A stretch of 32,579 nucleotides of DNA from Bacteroidales bacterium (GCA_024413595.1 JAKSUC010000006.1:66339-98917); one strand, 5' to 3'. Shown: positions 23,037 through 32,573, counted from the stretch's first letter. A program made the numbers and translations. Notes: generated by a model not told the origin, from the letters alone.

Positions 23037-23534
23037 ATGAATTTAAACGAAAGAGATTTCGAAAAATTATTTAAAGACAATTTTTTAGCTATTACTATTT
23101 ACATAAAAAAAATAATTAAAGATAGTGATAATGCTAAAGACATTGCGCATAGATCGTTTATTAAAATTTGGGAAAAACGTGACTCTTTACCAGAAAATAG
23201 TAATTTAAAAGCTTTGGTTTATAGAATTGCACATAATTTATCAATAAATTTTATTAGAGACAATAAAAAATTTACTGATGACGAAATGTTACCTATGTTT
23301 GAATCTGAAAATTCTGACACAGATAATGATTTAATTGCTAGTGAATTAGAAGCTACTATAGTAAATACTATAAATAGTTTACCAGAAAAAAGTAGACGTG
23401 TTTTTATTTTAAGCCGGTTTGAAAAACTTACAAATATTAAAATCTCTGAAAAATTAGGTATAAGCATCAAGACTGTTGAAGCTCATATAACATCAGCTTT
23501 AAAAGTTCTTAGAAGTAAAGTTTTAAAAGAATGA
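23037..23534 (+). CDS. ECF sigma factor (FecI-like)
   Basis: 165 residues. Region 2 at about 8-75 ('DNAKDIAHRSFIKIWEKRD', then 'LKALVYRIAHNLSINFIRD') and region 4 at about 105-160 ('INSLPEKSRRVFILSRFEKL', then 'NIKISEKLGISIKTVEAHI'). It is of the Bacteroidota FecI type that pairs with FecR and a TonB-dependent receptor, and both genes follow on the same strand (89 bases to fecR-like, then 9 bases to the receptor). It starts 128 bases from the divergent pseudo-kinase gene. Expected role: transcription of the receptor operon when the receptor binds its ligand. Confidence 0.94.
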   Translation: MNLNERDFEKLFKDNFLAITIYIKKIIKDSDNAKDIAHRSFIKIWEKRDSLPENSNLKALVYRIAHNLSINFIRDNKKFTDDEMLPMFESENSDTDNDLIASELEATIVNTINSLPEKSRRVFILSRFEKLTNIKISEKLGISIKTVEAHITSALKVLRSKVLKE

Positions 23535-23623
23535 AAAATCTAATTTTTTATTAGGGTTTTTATTTATTTATGTGTTATAAAATTAAGAACGTTTTTTAAA
23601 CTAAAATAAACCAGACAACAAAC

Positions 23624-24478
23624 ATGAATAGTTTTGATTTTAACGATATAAACGAAAACATTGATTCTAAAATTTTAGATATTGATGTTGATCAAGAGTG
23701 GAATAAATTATCTTCTGAATTAGGTTTTTCTAAAAAAGGAAAAATTCTTAGATTCGATTTATTTATTAAAATTGCAGCTACTGTTGTTTTATTATTAGGA
23801 ATTGGTTATTTTATAAATTATGCTAATTTCAATAATAATGTTGTGGTTTTTGAATCGCAAAATATTCCTTTAGAAACTATTGTTGAAAATTCTACTCAAA
23901 TTAGTTTAAACAGAAATAGTAAAATTGAATGTTCTAAATCTGACAATAATACATTTTCTGTAAATTTAAAAGGTGAAGCTTATTTTGATGTTGAAAAAAA
24001 TCCAAGTAGAAGTTTTCAAATTAATACTAAAGATATTCAAGTTATTGTTCATGGAACTTCTTTTGATATTTGTGAAAATAAATCTAATACTATTGTAACA
24101 GTTACAAGTGGTATTGTTGAGGTTTTGTCAAATAAAATTAAAAATTCATCTGTTAAATTAACCAAAGGTCAGCAATTAATTTGTGATAAAGATGGAAATT
24201 TTAAAACTTTAAATGCTGAAAATTTTAATAATATAGCTTGGAAACTTAAACAATTTGAGTTTAATAATGCTTCTTTATCTGAAATAATGTATCAGCTTGG
24301 TTATGCTTATAATTTTGGTTATAAATTTGAAAATACTGATTTAAAATCTATTAAAATATCTGGTTCTTTTAGTAATCAAGAAATAAGTTCAATTTTAAAT
24401 ATTATTCAACAATCGCTTGATAATGTTGAAATCGTATTTCAAAATAATTTTTGCATTATAAAAAATAGATGTTTCTAA
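23624..24478 (+). CDS. FecR-type anti-sigma factor
   Basis: 284 residues. A short cytoplasmic part (1-45) with W27 in 'VDQEWNKLSSELGF' precedes a membrane segment at about 47-66. The periplasmic FecR domain follows at about 75-175 ('TIVENSTQISLNRNSKIE', 'VNLKGEAYFDVEKNPSRSF', 'VHGTSFDICENKSNTIVTV', 'TSGIVEVLS'), then the DUF4974-type C-terminal domain at about 208-282 ('FNNASLSEIMYQLGYAYN'). FecR proteins hold the partner ECF sigma factor and receive the signal from the receptor's STN domain. It is shorter in the cytoplasmic part than many family members. It lies between its ECF sigma gene and the receptor gene. Confidence 0.94.
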   Translation: MNSFDFNDINENIDSKILDIDVDQEWNKLSSELGFSKKGKILRFDLFIKIAATVVLLLGIGYFINYANFNNNVVVFESQNIPLETIVENSTQISLNRNSKIECSKSDNNTFSVNLKGEAYFDVEKNPSRSFQINTKDIQVIVHGTSFDICENKSNTIVTVTSGIVEVLSNKIKNSSVKLTKGQQLICDKDGNFKTLNAENFNNIAWKLKQFEFNNASLSEIMYQLGYAYNFGYKFENTDLKSIKISGSFSNQEISSILNIIQQSLDNVEIVFQNNFCIIKNRCF

Positions 24479-24487
24479 TCTAATAAA

Positions 24488-27148
24488 ATGCAATATTCAA
24501 AATTTGATTTTAAACATATTGTTTTGTTTTTTATTGTATTTTTTACAATAAGTCAATCTAGTTTATTTGCTCAAAATGATAGTATTAAAATAAATGTTGC
24601 TTATAAAAATACTCCTTTAAAAATTATTATTGAAGATATTTCTTCTCAAACTGGTTTTTCTTTTGTTTATAATAATGATATAGTTAATGATCAAATCAAA
24701 CTTGATATAAAAATTAAAAATAAAAATCTATACTCAGTTTTAAAACAATTAACTCAAAGTATTGATTTAGACTATATTATTTTAGAAAAACAAATTATTT
24801 TAAAGCCTCATAAAAATTTAATATTAAATTCTAATAATGAAGATTCACAACATAGAATTCTTTCAATAAGTGGTTATGTTAAGGATTCTACAACTAATGA
24901 AATTTTAATTGGGGCAACAATTACTGTTTTAAATCAAACTATTGGAACTTTGTCTGATGGTTATGGTCACTATAATTTGTCTTTAAAAAAAGGTGAATAT
25001 ACAATAGTATATTCTTATTTAGGTTATGAAAAAGAATATGTAACTCTTAATTTAAACTCCAATATTATTATTGATAAATCATTAAAACAAATTAATACAC
25101 AATTAGAAGCTATTTCTGTTACAGGTGATAAAGTAACTAATAATATAAAAGAAACCTTGCAAAAAAGTTCTTCTTTGAATGTATCAGATTTTAATAAATA
25201 TTCTGGATTAATTATAGGAGGTGATATTGTAGGTATTTTGTCTACAGATCATGGAATTACAAGACAAAGCGATGGTTCTGCATTTTATAATGTTAGAGGA
25301 GGTTACAAAGATCAAAATCTGATTTTAATCGATGAGGCTCCAATATATCATCCATCTCATTTGTTCGGTTTTTTTTCAGCAGTAGCACCAGACGCAATTA
25401 ATTCTTTAAATGTTTATACATCAGATTTTCCTATAAAATATGGTGGTCGTTTGTCATCAATAACTGATATTAGAACAAAAGATGGAAGTAGTGGAAATTT
25501 AATTTTAAGTGGAGATTTTACACCTTTTACAAATTCGTATCGTTTTGAAACTCCTATTATAAAAGATAAAATTACTGCAACTGCAAATTATCGCAGATCT
25601 AATATTAAATGGGTTGCAAATCAATTAGATAATGACGGTGATAATCATTTTTATGATGTTCATGCCAAAATTCAAGTTAAAACTTCTCAAAAAAATAGGT
25701 TGTATTTTTCTTATTTCCGAGGTAGTGATTATTATTCAAATATTCAAACTGTTAATAATTATGCGGTTGAATGGCAAAATAATGCAGCTACAATCAGAAA
25801 TTATAGAATTTTATCTCCAAAACTTACGGTAAATAATCATGCTTATGTTGGTCAATATAAATATAAATTATATACCTCAGAAACTAAAGAAAGTTTTTGG
25901 ACTACTAAAATTGCAAATTTAAGTTTTAAGTCTGATTTTGTTTATAATATTTCAACAAATCATACTGCTCGTTTTGGCGTTGAATATAGTTTTCATGCTT
26001 TTGAACCAGCTGCTCAATATATCAATAATATTAAATCTAATAAAGGTATTGTTAGTGGTAATGCTGATAATATTGTTGCATATTTAGGTGCAGAAAGTGT
26101 TATTAATAAAAAAATTGCTGTCAAATATGGTGTAAGATTATCAATTTGGAATAATTATGGTCCTGCTAAATATTTTAATTACAACGATAAAAAAATGGTT
26201 TGGGATACAATCAATATTTCTGGTAATAGATTTAATACTTTTGTAAATTATGAACCTCGTTTAGCTTTAGTTTATAAACCAATCCCTAAAATGTCGATTA
26301 AAATTTCCGCTGAAAGAAACATTCAATATCTTCATTTATTATCAAATTCTATAAGTCCATTTACAACTTTAGATCTTTGGATACCTAGTAGCCTTTATTT
26401 TAAACCGCAAGTTTCAAGAAACATAACTTTAACATTAATGTATAATATGCGTCAATTATCTATAACTTGTTGCGCTTATTATAAATATGCAAATAATATT
26501 ACAGAATATGGTTCGCATGCTAATATGTTATTAAATGAATCTATAGAACGTGATTTTTATTTAGGAATGGCTGATGCTAAAGGTTTTGAATTTGCTATTG
26601 AAAAATCTGCTGGAAGTGCTCGTTTTAAATGTTTTTATGCTTATTCTAATAGTCAAAGATTAACTCCAAAATTATCTAAAAATAAATATATTTCAAGTGA
26701 TAATATTCCTCATAATCTTCATTTAATGGGACAATATTCTTTTAATAATCGTTTTATTATTAAAGCCGATTGGAATTTTAGTTCTGGTATTCCTTATACA
26801 GAGCCGATAGGTTTTTATTATTATCAAGATTATAAAATTCCTTTTTATGGTGAACGTAATAATTCTCGTTTAAGATTATATCATAAGTTAAATATTGCTT
26901 CTGTTTACACTTTTAAAAATAATAAGTTAAAATTTTTGAAACATTCTATTACTTTATCTATTTATAATGTTTATAATCGTAATAACTTTGTGATGGTTGC
27001 TTATAATAAAATTGAAACACCTAAAGGGGCTTATATTATTCCATCAAATTTGATTAAAGAAAATGATTATATTGCAACTGGATTGTCTTTACCTGGTATT
27101 TTGCCTATGCTGACTTATAATATTGTTTTTAATTATAATTTTCGTTAG
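24488..27148 (+). CDS. TonB-dependent receptor with STN signalling domain
   Basis: 886 residues. Signal peptide about 1-29 (ends FAQ). STN (secretin/TonB short N-terminal) domain at about 32-105, which in FecA-type receptors contacts FecR. A carboxypeptidase-regulatory-like beta-sandwich follows at about 120-200 ('SISGYVKDSTTNEILIGATI', then 'SDGYGHYNLSLKKGEYTI'), then the plug (about 205-330; 'VRGGYKDQNLILIDEAPIYH', then 'KYGGRLSSITDIRTKDG') and the 22-strand barrel to the end, which closes with 'LTYNIVFNYNF' plus R. No SusD-like partner gene follows, so glycan uptake by a SusCD pair is not indicated; iron complexes, peptides or other ligands are possible. With the sigma and FecR genes directly upstream this is a trans-envelope signalling unit. 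TonB proteins of the 12-16 kb region could energise it. Confidence 0.93.
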   Translation: MQYSKFDFKHIVLFFIVFFTISQSSLFAQNDSIKINVAYKNTPLKIIIEDISSQTGFSFVYNNDIVNDQIKLDIKIKNKNLYSVLKQLTQSIDLDYIILEKQIILKPHKNLILNSNNEDSQHRILSISGYVKDSTTNEILIGATITVLNQTIGTLSDGYGHYNLSLKKGEYTIVYSYLGYEKEYVTLNLNSNIIIDKSLKQINTQLEAISVTGDKVTNNIKETLQKSSSLNVSDFNKYSGLIIGGDIVGILSTDHGITRQSDGSAFYNVRGGYKDQNLILIDEAPIYHPSHLFGFFSAVAPDAINSLNVYTSDFPIKYGGRLSSITDIRTKDGSSGNLILSGDFTPFTNSYRFETPIIKDKITATANYRRSNIKWVANQLDNDGDNHFYDVHAKIQVKTSQKNRLYFSYFRGSDYYSNIQTVNNYAVEWQNNAATIRNYRILSPKLTVNNHAYVGQYKYKLYTSETKESFWTTKIANLSFKSDFVYNISTNHTARFGVEYSFHAFEPAAQYINNIKSNKGIVSGNADNIVAYLGAESVINKKIAVKYGVRLSIWNNYGPAKYFNYNDKKMVWDTINISGNRFNTFVNYEPRLALVYKPIPKMSIKISAERNIQYLHLLSNSISPFTTLDLWIPSSLYFKPQVSRNITLTLMYNMRQLSITCCAYYKYANNITEYGSHANMLLNESIERDFYLGMADAKGFEFAIEKSAGSARFKCFYAYSNSQRLTPKLSKNKYISSDNIPHNLHLMGQYSFNNRFIIKADWNFSSGIPYTEPIGFYYYQDYKIPFYGERNNSRLRLYHKLNIASVYTFKNNKLKFLKHSITLSIYNVYNRNNFVMVAYNKIETPKGAYIIPSNLIKENDYIATGLSLPGILPMLTYNIVFNYNFR

Positions 27149-27234
27149 AAATAATAAATAATATTTAAATGAGAATATTTACGTTATCTCTTAATTATTT
27201 TATTTCATAATTCGTAATTAGCAATTAATTTTAT

Positions 27235-27242
27235 TATCTTTG
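27235..27242 (+). promoter_or_regulatory. -7 promoter box for the acyl-CoA ligase gene
   Basis: TATCTTTG, an exact match to TAnnTTTG, 39 bases before the start. No clear TTG -33 element at standard spacing. Confidence 0.5.
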
Positions 27243-27281
27243 CAGATATTTTTTATATAATCATCTTTTAATTTAAAATAA

Positions 27282-29201
27282 ATGAAACGCACTGTTCTTG
27301 AAATGTTGACTTCGGCGTCGGAGAGATACAAAGACCTAGAATATGTTTCAGACAAAACTGATACGGGTTGGAAAACTTTTACTTTTAGTGATGTTGAAAA
27401 TTTATCTTCAAATCTTGCAATAAGTTTAATTAATTTAGGTATTAATCGTTTTGATCGTATTGCTATTATAGCAGAAGGAAGATCTGCTTGGATTATTTCT
27501 GAATATTCAATTTTAAAAGCTGGAGCTATTTCTGTTCCTCTTTCTGTAAAACTTCAACCAGATGAACTTACATTCAGAATTATTCACTCTGAAGCAAAAT
27601 GTATTTTTATCTCTAAAAATTGTGTTCCTAAAGCTTTAGCTATGGCAGAGTCTCTTAAAGATCAAGATGTTAATATAATTTTTCTTGATAACGATTCTGA
27701 TAGTGTAGATGCTTTAGCTAAGGTTTTCAAAAATGTTTATTTATATAATGAACTTATTAACCCAAGTTCTGATATTATCGAAAAAAATAAATCAACTCTT
27801 CAACATATTATTGACAAAATTGATGAAAATGATACCGTTACTATAAGTTATACATCTGGTACAACAGGTAATCCAAAAGGTATTATGTTGAGTCATCTTA
27901 ATTATTGGGCAAATACTCAAGATTCTGTAAGAGATTTTAAACTTAAATATTACATGAAATTGTATGTAATATTACCTCTAGATCATACTTTTGCTCATAC
28001 TGTAGGATTTTATGTTGCTACACTTTGTGGTATTCATTTATATTTTGTTGATGCTCGTGGTGGAGCTATGAACCAACTTAAAAATATTCCTATCAACTTT
28101 AAGGAATGTAGTCCTGATTTTGTACTTTCTGTTCCTGCATTAACAGGAAACTTTATGAGAAAAATTCAAGATACTATAGATGCAAGAGGTGGTTTTGCTA
28201 AATGTTTATTTAATGCAGGTATTCGCCATGGTGTTAAACTTGCTGGAAATGGCTATAACAAACCTAATATTTTTAAACGCATTTATCATTATCCTGTTTA
28301 TAAACTTGCAGACTTATTGATATTCAAGAAAGTTAGAAAAATCTTTGGAAACAATTTTAAATTTTTTGTTGGAGGCGGTGCTGCTCTTGACTTAAAACAA
28401 CAACAATTTTTTAATGCTTTAGGTGCTCCAGTTTTTCAAGGATATGGTTTAACTGAGTCTGCTCCTATAATTTCTGTTAATTGTCCTTCATTATACAAAT
28501 TTGGTACTTCAGGAAAGGTTTTATCAAGTATCAATTGTAAAATTATGGATCAAGATGGTAATGAAATAAAAGAAGTTGGTAAAAAAGGTATTATAACTAT
28601 TTCAGGACTTAATGTCATGAAAGGTTATTTTAAAAATGATAATGCCACAAAAGAAGCAATTGTAAACGGTCGTTTAAATACAGGAGATATGGGATATCTT
28701 GATAAAGATGGTTTCTTGTATGTTACAGGTCGAGAAAAAGCTCTTTTGATTTCTGCTGATGGTGAAAAATATTCTCCCGAAGGTCTTGAAGAGGCTATTT
28801 TAAATTGTGGACATTTTATAAATCAAGTTGTATTATATAATGATCATTGTAAATATACAACTGCTTTGGTTACTCTAAATACTAAACGAGTAAAAGATTA
28901 TATAAATCAAAACAAAATTACAGAACCTCAAAAATTATTAGAAACAATAAAAGATTCTTTCTTTGCATTTACAAAAGATAGTGAATATAAATCAAAATTT
29001 CCTCGTCAATGGATTCCTTCTGTATTCAGAATTTTACCAGAAGCATTTTCTGAACAAAATCACATGGTTAATTCAACTATGAAGATAGTTAGATTTAAAG
29101 TTATTCAAACTTATTCTGAAGAATTGAAATCAATGTATACTCATGAAGGAAAAACTGATTGCAAAGAAAATATTGAAGTTTTAGCAAATTTGTTTAAATA
29201 A
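27282..29201 (+). CDS. Long-chain acyl-CoA synthetase (AMP-binding enzyme)
   Basis: 639 residues of the ANL superfamily, FAA1/long-chain type. It activates fatty acids to acyl-AMP and then acyl-CoA. Motifs in order: phosphate loop 'ISYTSGTTGNPKGIMLSH', 'LPLDHTFAHTVGF', 'FFVGGGAALDLKQQQFF', 'FQGYGLTESAPIISVN', 'LNTGDMGYLDKDGFLYVTGR', the hinge region 'KALLISADGEKYSPEGLEEA', and a late 'VNSTMKIVRFKV' holding the probable catalytic lysine. Length fits the long-chain class. It has its own promoter box 39 bases upstream. The gene end overlaps the promoter of the following DUF1987 gene, so the two are adjacent but separately driven. Confidence 0.95.
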   Translation: MKRTVLEMLTSASERYKDLEYVSDKTDTGWKTFTFSDVENLSSNLAISLINLGINRFDRIAIIAEGRSAWIISEYSILKAGAISVPLSVKLQPDELTFRIIHSEAKCIFISKNCVPKALAMAESLKDQDVNIIFLDNDSDSVDALAKVFKNVYLYNELINPSSDIIEKNKSTLQHIIDKIDENDTVTISYTSGTTGNPKGIMLSHLNYWANTQDSVRDFKLKYYMKLYVILPLDHTFAHTVGFYVATLCGIHLYFVDARGGAMNQLKNIPINFKECSPDFVLSVPALTGNFMRKIQDTIDARGGFAKCLFNAGIRHGVKLAGNGYNKPNIFKRIYHYPVYKLADLLIFKKVRKIFGNNFKFFVGGGAALDLKQQQFFNALGAPVFQGYGLTESAPIISVNCPSLYKFGTSGKVLSSINCKIMDQDGNEIKEVGKKGIITISGLNVMKGYFKNDNATKEAIVNGRLNTGDMGYLDKDGFLYVTGREKALLISADGEKYSPEGLEEAILNCGHFINQVVLYNDHCKYTTALVTLNTKRVKDYINQNKITEPQKLLETIKDSFFAFTKDSEYKSKFPRQWIPSVFRILPEAFSEQNHMVNSTMKIVRFKVIQTYSEELKSMYTHEGKTDCKENIEVLANLFK

Positions 29202-29220
29202 AAATATTTTTATATATTTG
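29189..29220 (+). promoter_or_regulatory. Bacteroidota-type promoter for the SiaC-like gene
   Basis: TTTG at 29189-29192 and TATATTTG at 29213-29220 are 20 bases apart, both exact matches to consensus. The -33 element lies within the last codons of the acyl-CoA ligase gene. Confidence 0.7.
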
Positions 29221-29265
29221 TTTCGCGAAAGTTTTGAATAAAATCAATTAAAATTTTTAAATATA

Positions 29266-29649
29266 ATGAATATAATTGATTCACAAGGAAATATGAAAAC
29301 ACCTAAAGTTCATTTTGATCCAGAACAAGGATTAATTGAACTTTCGGGACGCTCAATTCCAGAAAATACAGATAGCTTATATCGACCATTAATAGAATGG
29401 GTTGAAGAATATATTAATAATCCTCAGCCTGTTACAACTGTTAATATAAAATTTGAATATTTTAATTCTAGTTCTGCTAAATATTTAATCAGATTATTAG
29501 AATATATTCATCGAATAGAAGCCACTGAAAATAAACTTATTTTTAATTGGTATTACGAAGATGAAGAACTTCTTGAATATGGTCAAGATTTCCAAGAAGT
29601 TCTTGAAATGAAGTTTAATTTTATAAAATCTGCTGATTATAAAAACTAA
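29266..29649 (+). CDS. SiaC-like DUF1987 regulatory protein
   Basis: 127 residues, the usual family length. The N-terminus 'KTPKVHFDPEQGLIELSGRS' with the following 'IPENTDSLYRPLIEWVEEYI', and the central 'FEYFNSSSAKYL', are the hallmarks of DUF1987/SiaC. In Pseudomonas SiaC switches partner according to phosphorylation of a threonine in the equivalent N-T-S-S motif; here S68 occupies that position, so a phospho-switch is plausible. The gene is alone between a strong promoter and a terminator, with no SiaA phosphatase, SiaB kinase or diguanylate cyclase gene next to it. Its partners must be encoded elsewhere. Cytoplasmic. Confidence 0.85.
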   Translation: MNIIDSQGNMKTPKVHFDPEQGLIELSGRSIPENTDSLYRPLIEWVEEYINNPQPVTTVNIKFEYFNSSSAKYLIRLLEYIHRIEATENKLIFNWYYEDEELLEYGQDFQEVLEMKFNFIKSADYKN

Positions 29650-29654
29650 AATTT

Positions 29655-29683
29655 AACGGAATGTTAAAAACATTCCGTTTTTT
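29655..29683 (+). terminator. Intrinsic terminator of the SiaC-like gene
   Basis: AACGGAATG at 29655-29663 pairs with CATTCCGTT at 29671-29679 around a 7-base loop, followed by a T tract to 29683. It starts 5 bases after the stop codon. Confidence 0.88.
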
Positions 29684-29809
29684 ATTTCTTTACTTTTCTC
29701 TTATATACAATTCTTAATGAATTATTTATAAATTAATTTTCTTATAGAGATAAATTTTCATATATTTATGAAAATTTATAAAAATGATTATTTGTAACAT
29801 TTAACACCT

Positions 29810-32404
29810 ATGAAGGATATTTCGGTTTCTCACTCTGCAATGAAAGAGTCGTTGCTTAGTACGCTTGTTAATAATAGTGATGCTAAAGCTCAAAAAAATG
29901 TAAATATAAAAGTTAGTTTATTGAACAATGGTAAAGTTTTACCTTTGCCTATAGGTTTTGAAATTTCTGATTTTGTAAATTCACTCGACAATTTTTTGAA
30001 AGATAATCTTAAATTTAAGACAGAACTTAATAGTGAATGTGATTTATACACAATTACTTATTATAAATTATTGTCAGTAATGTTTAAAAAAACTATTGTG
30101 TTTATGATGATTCACGATCGTTTGTATATAAACATTGTTCCTCAAAAATATTTAGAAGACGCAAATTATTCTGAAGGTACTATTTCTGAACTTTTAACTG
30201 GTGGACAAAACGAAGATATTTTTCAATTTATAGAAGATTATATTCTTGCATTATATCCAAATGATGTTAAAGTTAATGTTACTCTTTCTCAAAGATATTT
30301 TGAAGCTAATAATGTAGGTGTAAATGCAATAATGGCTTATCATCTAGAACCAAATGAATATATTTTGGCTCGTTTAAATATTTATAAAATCGAAAAAAGT
30401 AAAGGTAATGCTTCTACTGATGTTTCAGATAATTCGTTCTATGTTCTTACTACAAATGGAGCATATTTATTTTGTCTTGATAAAAATATTCAAGTAAAAT
30501 ACACAGAAACACTTTCTTTAGAAAAAATGGAAGTGAAATCTCGAATTGGACGTGATACAATTGTTTGTGGAACTACTTCTTGGATTTCTAATCGTGATAA
30601 TGATTACCTTTATGATGATATAAAAGAGTTTAATAATGCTCAGCGTATAGATAAAATATTGGGTTTTTCGTATTTAAATTATAATTTTGCTGAAAATAAT
30701 TCTAATGTTTTATATTCATTTGATTTATTAAAAAAATATTCTGATGAAAATTTAGATTCTTTTTATGGTTTTATTTCAGATATAATTATTCTTAAAACTC
30801 ATGATAATTATCCTAACCAAATTGATGATAATATTGCAAACAAAGCATATTCATTACTTATTGATTCGTTAAATAAGGATGATTTTTACAAAAAAACAGA
30901 ATTAGTTTTCAAAAATTTTAATTTTTCGGCATTTGAATATGCTGCTTTTATATATTTTATATGTAATATTCCAGTACCTGAAAATCTTATAGAACAAATA
31001 ATTAAATCATTGAATTTAGCTAAAGAAAAATATTTTAAACTAGATGAAGATGAATTAAATCGTGCTTTAGTTGAATTATTAATTTCTAAAAAAGTATTGT
31101 TACTTAAAGATAATAAATTAGCCTTTAAATTTGCTAGTTCAGCACAAGACCGATTAACTGATGATACATTTATTAATCTTGCTCCATTAACTAGTATAAA
31201 TCCTTCATCACCTTGTTTAGGAAATGTTTTAAAATATATAAGTTCTCAAATATTATTTTCATCAAATACAAATGAAAAAGATTCATCAAAATTAGCTTTA
31301 ATTAAATCACAACAACGACCTTTAGATTTTAATAATATTAAAACTTTATTGTCATTTGTTGATAATTCATTGATAGAAAGGGTAAATCAAGTTTTAACAA
31401 TATTTGATAAAGAACAATTTAATAGTCAACAAATATTTTCAGAACAACTCGAAATCAAAAATACTATCAATAAAATAGGTGAAACTAATTTTTATCATCC
31501 TGCTATGTGTAAGAAAATGCCATATGCAGATATAAAAACTTGGATTTCAAAAGTTCAACCAGAAAATTTTGATAATATTAAAAATTTTGGTGAAAAGGTT
31601 AGTGAAAATAATTATCCGTTATTAATAAAAGCTGTTAAAAATATAGCAGAATTTTTTGAAATGGAAGTTCCAGAAGTTCATGTTTATAAAGGTGAAAAAT
31701 CTACTGGAATATTTTCTTATGAAGGAACAAAACCATTTTTGACAGTTGGTTATGATCATTTAGATATTAATTCTCCAAAATATTTGACTATTAATGAATT
31801 ATATTTCTTATTGTCTCGTCAATTTGCTAATATTAGTTTTGGTTATTCGCGATTAGAAGTGAATAAAATGTGGCGAGATTTTTACAATTCAGGTGCTATG
31901 AATATTGATAAACTAAATGCAATAATTCCTGCAACATCTTATATTTCTAAATCTGCTAGTTCATATAATAAGTTTAATTATATTTCAAAAGTTTTTTCAG
32001 AAACTCCAATTTTAGAAACATTAGAAAAAGATTCTAATGATAATATAAGCAAATCGCTTCAGAAATTATTATCAATAATACATTATTCATCAAAAGAATT
32101 AGAAAATAACATCAAAGAAAAAGAATATTCTGCAATATCAAGATTAATGTGTCAAACTATAGATCGTGTAGGATTAGTTTTTGCAGGAGATTTTATAACA
32201 GCCGTAAATGCAATATTAAAATCTGATGTTGATATAACAGATTTTATAGAATTGAGTAAAGAAAACTCTATTTTCGAAATTGCAACAATGGCTGATTCTA
32301 ATGGAAAATACAAAAATTTTGATTTTGCATTAAGATTATCATCATTAATTTCATTCTATTTTTCAACAAGTTATCTATCTTTAAAAAATCAAATATTCAA
32401 ATAA
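29810..32404 (+). CDS. Large protein of unknown function with a possible degenerate M48-like C-terminal domain
   Basis: 864 residues, no signal peptide or membrane segment, so probably cytoplasmic. I do not recognise the N-terminal two thirds: residues 1-230 look alpha/beta ('FKKTIVFMMIHDRLYINIV', 'FYVLTTNGAYLFCLDKNIQ'), and about 310-580 is mostly helical. From about 600 a segment resembles the core of M48-type zinc peptidases: 'MEVPEVHVYKGEKSTGIFSY', then 'KPFLTVGYDHLDI', then 'TINELYFLLSRQFANISFGY'. At the place of the catalytic H-E-x-x-H it reads S-R-Q-F-A, so no zinc site and no peptidase activity is expected. The gene stands alone: terminator 127 bases upstream, tRNA downstream. Any function assigned now would be a guess. 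Confidence 0.75.
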   Translation: MKDISVSHSAMKESLLSTLVNNSDAKAQKNVNIKVSLLNNGKVLPLPIGFEISDFVNSLDNFLKDNLKFKTELNSECDLYTITYYKLLSVMFKKTIVFMMIHDRLYINIVPQKYLEDANYSEGTISELLTGGQNEDIFQFIEDYILALYPNDVKVNVTLSQRYFEANNVGVNAIMAYHLEPNEYILARLNIYKIEKSKGNASTDVSDNSFYVLTTNGAYLFCLDKNIQVKYTETLSLEKMEVKSRIGRDTIVCGTTSWISNRDNDYLYDDIKEFNNAQRIDKILGFSYLNYNFAENNSNVLYSFDLLKKYSDENLDSFYGFISDIIILKTHDNYPNQIDDNIANKAYSLLIDSLNKDDFYKKTELVFKNFNFSAFEYAAFIYFICNIPVPENLIEQIIKSLNLAKEKYFKLDEDELNRALVELLISKKVLLLKDNKLAFKFASSAQDRLTDDTFINLAPLTSINPSSPCLGNVLKYISSQILFSSNTNEKDSSKLALIKSQQRPLDFNNIKTLLSFVDNSLIERVNQVLTIFDKEQFNSQQIFSEQLEIKNTINKIGETNFYHPAMCKKMPYADIKTWISKVQPENFDNIKNFGEKVSENNYPLLIKAVKNIAEFFEMEVPEVHVYKGEKSTGIFSYEGTKPFLTVGYDHLDINSPKYLTINELYFLLSRQFANISFGYSRLEVNKMWRDFYNSGAMNIDKLNAIIPATSYISKSASSYNKFNYISKVFSETPILETLEKDSNDNISKSLQKLLSIIHYSSKELENNIKEKEYSAISRLMCQTIDRVGLVFAGDFITAVNAILKSDVDITDFIELSKENSIFEIATMADSNGKYKNFDFALRLSSLISFYFSTSYLSLKNQIFK

Positions 32405-32426
32405 TAAAAAAAATATCAAAAATAAT

Positions 32427-32457
32427 TTGGCGGTTAAGAAAATTTACTCTACTTTTG
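32427..32457 (+). promoter_or_regulatory. tRNA-Glu promoter
   Basis: TTG at 32427-32429 (within TTTGG) and TACTTTTG at 32450-32457 are 20 bases apart; both match consensus. The tRNA begins 45 bases after the -7 box. Confidence 0.75.
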
Positions 32458-32501
32458 CATCGTCAAAAAAACAAAGGACATAGTTAGACAATTAATATGA
32501 T

Positions 32502-32573
32502 GGTCCTTTCGTCTAGCGGTTAGGACGCAAGATTTTCATTCTTGTAACACCGGTTCGATTCCGGTAGGGACTA
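32502..32573 (+). tRNA. tRNA-Glu (anticodon TTC)
   Basis: A 72-base cloverleaf. The acceptor arm 32502-32508 pairs with 32566-32572 with a G-U first pair and one further G-U. The anticodon stem CAAGA/TCTTG holds the 7-base loop TTTTCAT with anticodon TTC at 32535-32537. The T-arm is ACCGG-TTCGATT-CCGGT. The D-loop contains AGCGGTTAGGA. The full 3' CCA is not encoded (the sequence continues A-C-A), so CCA is completed after transcription. It is the last feature in the window. Confidence 0.97.

Noticed and set aside
24488..27148. SusC of a polysaccharide utilisation locus
   Set aside because: It has an STN domain and follows sigma and FecR genes, but no SusD gene or glycoside hydrolase is nearby, and the next gene is an acyl-CoA ligase.
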